Assembly (NCBI RefSeq): GCF_014779665.1
Contig: NZ_JACXYY010000004.1
Span: forward strand, 481,419-545,418
Direction of reading: 5' to 3'
Source of the DNA: Nocardioides hwasunensis
GTDB lineage: Bacteria; Actinomycetota; Actinomycetes; Propionibacteriales; Nocardioidaceae
DNA: 64,000 nt
Shown here: in pieces, positions 61,713 to 64,000 of the stretch
Layout of the letters: each line of letters begins with the position of its first letter
Position numbering within the stretch: position 1 is the stretch's first letter
Notes under the pieces: model-generated
The model's input: the letters and a program-made list of their open reading frames with translations, nothing else
What the model was told of the DNA's origin: nothing
The model's database searches: none
Position numbers and translations under genes: made by a program

Positions 61713-62221
61713 TCGCGGCTCACGCCGCCCCCGGGGTCGCCGTCCGGCTCGCGCCCGCGGGCACCCCGCCGTACGACCTGCTCCGCGAGCTGGGCGCCGG
61801 CCGGATCACGCGGCGGCCAGGCCGGCCACCTCAGGCGGAGCACGGCCACGTCAGCGTCTCCCGCACCGACGGCCTCGTCGCCGTCGCCATCGGCGACCGG
61901 CCGGTGGGAGTGGACGTCGAGCGGGTGCGCCCACTGCCTGACCTGGACCAGCTCGTCCGCGACCACCTCGGTGCTGCCGACGCCGCGAACGTCCGTGGCG
62001 CGGAGGACCCCACCCGTGCCTTCCACGTCGTGTGGACCCGTCTGGAGGCGATGCTCAAGGCCGAGGGTGTCGGCATCGCGGACGGCCTCGACCCCTCGGC
62101 CGTGGTCCGTGCACGTTGGCGGGTCACCTCGCTGGACGCCGGGCCTGACCACTGCGCCGCGCTGGCGAGTCCTGGGACGACCATGCCTGGAGCGTTCGCG
62201 GCCTCACGTGCTGAGTGCTGA
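61709..62221 (+). CDS. 4'-Phosphopantetheinyl transferase (Sfp type, short)
   Basis: This 170-residue protein has the magnesium motif VGVDVERVRP and WTRLEAMLKAEG. The second corresponds to the WxxKEAxxK motif, but the first Lys is Leu, a variation seen in other actinobacterial members. It is shorter than Sfp (about 225 residues). It would attach phosphopantetheine to the three carrier Ser residues of the NRPS. The ATG overlaps the permease stop (ATGA), so it is the last gene of the operon. Confidence 0.85.
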   Translation: MIAAHAAPGVAVRLAPAGTPPYDLLRELGAGRITRRPGRPPQAEHGHVSVSRTDGLVAVAIGDRPVGVDVERVRPLPDLDQLVRDHLGAADAANVRGAEDPTRAFHVVWTRLEAMLKAEGVGIADGLDPSAVVRARWRVTSLDAGPDHCAALASPGTTMPGAFAASRAEC

Positions 62222-62336
62222 CCAGGACACGAAAGCCCGCAGGGGTGACCTGAAGGTCCATTACGCGGGTGCGTGGGGCCCAGGAGCGCTAGCCTTGCGA
62301 GATCAAGTCTCAAGCAATGGGCCTTGACCGCGAGTC

Positions 62337-62960
62337 ATGACTCGACGGAGCAATGCCATGCCCCCTGCCGCACGACGAACCCCCTCCCCACAACGCACCG
62401 AGGACCCTGTCGCCCGACGGCTCCGCCAGGCAGCAACCGGAGACCAGGAAGCGTTCGCCGAGCTGTACGACCTCATGTCCAGCCGGGTGTTCGGGTTGAT
62501 CCTGCGCGTGGTGCGCGACCACCATCACGCCGAAGAGGTCACCCAGGACGTGTTCATCGAGATCTGGCGCACGTCAGCCAGATTCGACCCTCATCGCGGG
62601 TCGGCCCAGACCTGGATGCTGACAATGGCCCACCACCGGGCCGTGGACCGGGTCCGGTCCCTCAGCTCTCTCCAGCGCCAGGACACGACGTGGCACCGTG
62701 GTCATGGACGGGCGACGTCCCACGACTCGACGTCCGAGCTGGCCGCAGCGCATCTCGACGCGCTGATGGTGCGCCAGGCACTGGCTCTGCTACCCGCGCC
62801 GCAGCGGCAGGCGCTGGAGCTGGCCTACCTGGACGGACACACGTACGCCACCGTGTCGGAGCTGATGCAGACTCCTGTGGGCACGACCAAGACGCGGATC
62901 AGGACCGGGCTGCAAAGCCTCAGGAGTCAGCTGCAGAACCCGGACATCATCAGCACGTGA
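62337..62960 (+). CDS. ECF RNA polymerase sigma factor, SigK-like
   Basis: This 207-residue ECF sigma factor has region 2 (about residues 38-105; FAELYDLMSSRVFGLILRVV, EEVTQDVFIEIWRTSARFDP, TWMLTMAHHRAVDRVRS) and region 4 (about 143-195; LPAPQRQALELAYLDGHTYATVSELMQTPVGTTKTRI), closely following the SigK pattern. SigK is normally held by the membrane anti-sigma factor RskA encoded next to it. No such gene is present here: a convergent PAS-ANTAR gene follows. A later ATG at 62358 is an alternative start. Confidence 0.88.
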   Translation: MTRRSNAMPPAARRTPSPQRTEDPVARRLRQAATGDQEAFAELYDLMSSRVFGLILRVVRDHHHAEEVTQDVFIEIWRTSARFDPHRGSAQTWMLTMAHHRAVDRVRSLSSLQRQDTTWHRGHGRATSHDSTSELAAAHLDALMVRQALALLPAPQRQALELAYLDGHTYATVSELMQTPVGTTKTRIRTGLQSLRSQLQNPDIIST

Positions 62961-62989
62961 GCCAGCAGCAGCAGCCGAGGGGCTTGTCG

Positions 62990-63658
62990 TCAGACGGACG
63001 TGCGTTGCCTCGTGCTGGCGTCCCCACCTGCGCGAGACGCTCGGACGAGTCGCTCCAGGGTCTCGGACACCATGTCGCCGTTGACGGCGCTCTGGTCGGC
63101 GGACGCGACCAGTGTCTGAGCAATGTCGGCGACCTTGCGGTTGGCGAGCTGCGAGCACACCCGCAGCCGCTCGAACGCCTCGTCGGCGGTGCAGCCTTCG
63201 ACCAGCATGATCATGCCCTTGGCTTGCTCGATGACCGGGGCGGTCATCGCTTTCTTGATCAGGGCCTGCTCCACGTCGGCCTGCGTCTCATCACGACGGA
63301 CCTGCGTCAGGTCGATGTAGTACCCCTGGATCTCGACTGCCCGACCGTGCGGCTCGAGGAGCGCCTTGCCGACGCTGACCACGGAGAGGACCTTCCGGTT
63401 CCGGTCCACGATGCGGTGGTAGCAGCTGTAGGTCCCGCCGTCGCGGATCACCGCCGCGAACACACCGGCAGCTCGATCACGGTCGTCGGGGTGCTTGTGG
63501 TGCATCAGCGCGCTGGTCGTGGCTGGGATCTCGCGTGGCGTGTAGCCGTGGAGCTCGTAGAGGTGGTCCGACCACTCCCACCGGTCATCGGCAACGTCGT
63601 AGCGGAACGGCGCGACGATGCCGGGCGATCGATCGCCTGAAAAAGAATGGATGTCCAC
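62990..63658 (-). CDS. PAS and ANTAR domain regulator
   Basis: This 222-residue protein has an N-terminal PAS domain (about residues 14-115; RWEWSDHLYELHGYTPREIP, HPDDRDR, GYYIDLT). A C-terminal ANTAR domain (about 125-185) has the AKGMIMLVEGCTADEAFERLRVCSQ helix pair. ANTAR domains bind paired RNA hairpins and prevent transcription termination, and PAS supplies the signal. The gene is convergent with the sigma factor, ending 30 bases from it. Its RNA targets are not visible in this window. Confidence 0.9.
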   Translation of the reverse strand: MDIHSFSGDRSPGIVAPFRYDVADDRWEWSDHLYELHGYTPREIPATTSALMHHKHPDDRDRAAGVFAAVIRDGGTYSCYHRIVDRNRKVLSVVSVGKALLEPHGRAVEIQGYYIDLTQVRRDETQADVEQALIKKAMTAPVIEQAKGMIMLVEGCTADEAFERLRVCSQLANRKVADIAQTLVASADQSAVNGDMVSETLERLVRASRAGGDASTRQRTSV

Positions 63659-63886
63659 GAGCAGTCCGCGTCTTTCTCGTCGTGATCGGCGGCTCGTGTC
63701 GAGCGATGAGCGCCGAGCAGAGAATATCCGGAAACACTGGACCGGTCTGCACCACTCGCTCGACGCACGCCCTCGTCTCGCGGAAGGTGCCCGACCCCGA
63801 CACGCCGGGATCCGGCGTCAGGAAAGAAGCAACTTGCAGGTCACAGGACCTGCGGGTTCTTCGACGTGCTGGTGGAGCTGAGGGTG
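63659..63886. other. Intergenic stretch without a recognised gene
   Basis: The bases between the PAS-ANTAR start and the IS481 end hold short open frames on both strands, none with coding-like composition or a ribosome-binding site. The promoter of the PAS-ANTAR gene must lie at the left side. Nothing else recognised. Confidence 0.4.
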
Positions 63887-64000
63887 TGTTCCTTCAGGAC
63901 ATACCGGACTGATCTCTCAAGACATCCCGGACTGAACTGGGCGGGTGTGCATACACCTGCCCCGATGCTGCCGAGGTGTCGAAAGCCCGCCTGGTCATCA
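63887..64000 (+). mobile_element. Left end of an IS481-family insertion sequence (cut by window edge)
   Basis: From about 63887 (TGTTCC) the sequence has two direct copies of GACAT-CCGGACTGA (63898-63912 and 63921-63935). These are the sub-terminal repeats expected of an IS481-type end, and 41 bases further a transposase-like start follows. The right end, target duplication and most of the element lie outside the window. The exact left boundary is uncertain by a few bases. Confidence 0.65.
63976..64000 (+). CDS. IS481-family transposase, first 8 codons only
   Basis: A GTG at 63976 opens VSKARLVI, which is the highly conserved N-terminus of actinobacterial IS481-family transposases (MSKARLVITAV). 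GAGG is too close to be a normal ribosome site, as often in these elements. The helix-turn-helix and DDE catalytic domain lie beyond the window, so integrity cannot be judged. Confidence 0.6.

Noticed and set aside
49322..62221. Catechol (DHB) siderophore cluster
   Set aside because: The first C domain resembles EntF, but no entABCE-like genes, no Ser/Thr code and no siderophore uptake genes are present.

Overview
The window is very GC-rich and strongly codon-biased. Its housekeeping genes (ispE, rsmA, rpfB, tatD, rsmI and a protein O-mannosyltransferase) lie in the order usual for high-GC Gram-positive bacteria, and several starts look leaderless. This points to an actinobacterium, most likely a Nocardioides-like member of the Nocardioidaceae; the genus is an inference. 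No rRNA, tRNA or CRISPR array was seen.

Region 1 (1-19969) is mostly core genome: a partial P-loop kinase, a VOC protein and tam-like methyltransferase divergent from a MarR regulator with two palindromic operators, an ABC-F ATPase, a flotillin/NfeD-like pair, the ispE-rsmA-rpfB-tatD-rsmI block, a secreted cupredoxin/PKD/SodC-like mosaic protein, a mannosyltransferase, a collagen-like exported protein, a LysR/MFS pair, a membrane protein and peptidase E. Two kinds of palindromic intergenic repeat occur here. Position 20157 starts an exported beta-helix-like protein with a Pro-Thr minisatellite linker.

Region 2 (21381-42963) is one long leftward block of 18 genes, most joined by 1-13 base overlaps, with an IclR regulator at its promoter end. 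It encodes a taurine/NMT1-type ABC importer, an FAD oxidoreductase, a cupin, two MmgE/PrpD proteins, a ureidoglycolate-lyase-like protein, a three-subunit molybdenum hydroxylase, an OYE-type Fe-S flavoenzyme, small alpha/beta proteins, an MFS carrier, a class III CoA-transferase, a metal-dependent cyclase-family hydrolase, a hydantoinase-type amidohydrolase and a CoA-ester lyase. Together they read as a complete route for uptake, hydroxylation, reduction, hydrolytic ring opening, CoA activation and C-C cleavage of an unidentified, probably nitrogen-containing, ring compound.

Region 3 (43080-48591) holds an SDR and a zinc alcohol dehydrogenase, a decayed SDR pseudogene and a sugar-type ABC importer (binding protein and two permeases, no ATPase).

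Region 4 (48771-62221) is a compact nonribosomal peptide locus. A secreted Gln-rich repeat protein overlaps (TTGA) the start of a 3424-residue three-module NRPS (C-A-T x3, TE). It is followed by a 28-codon coupled ORF, MbtH, a DrrAB-like exporter and a phosphopantetheinyl transferase. The pairing of a curlin-like repeat protein with an NRPS is the most unusual arrangement in the window.

Region 5 (62337-64000) has an ECF sigma factor of SigK type, a convergent PAS-ANTAR regulator and, at the right edge, the left end of an IS481-family insertion sequence.
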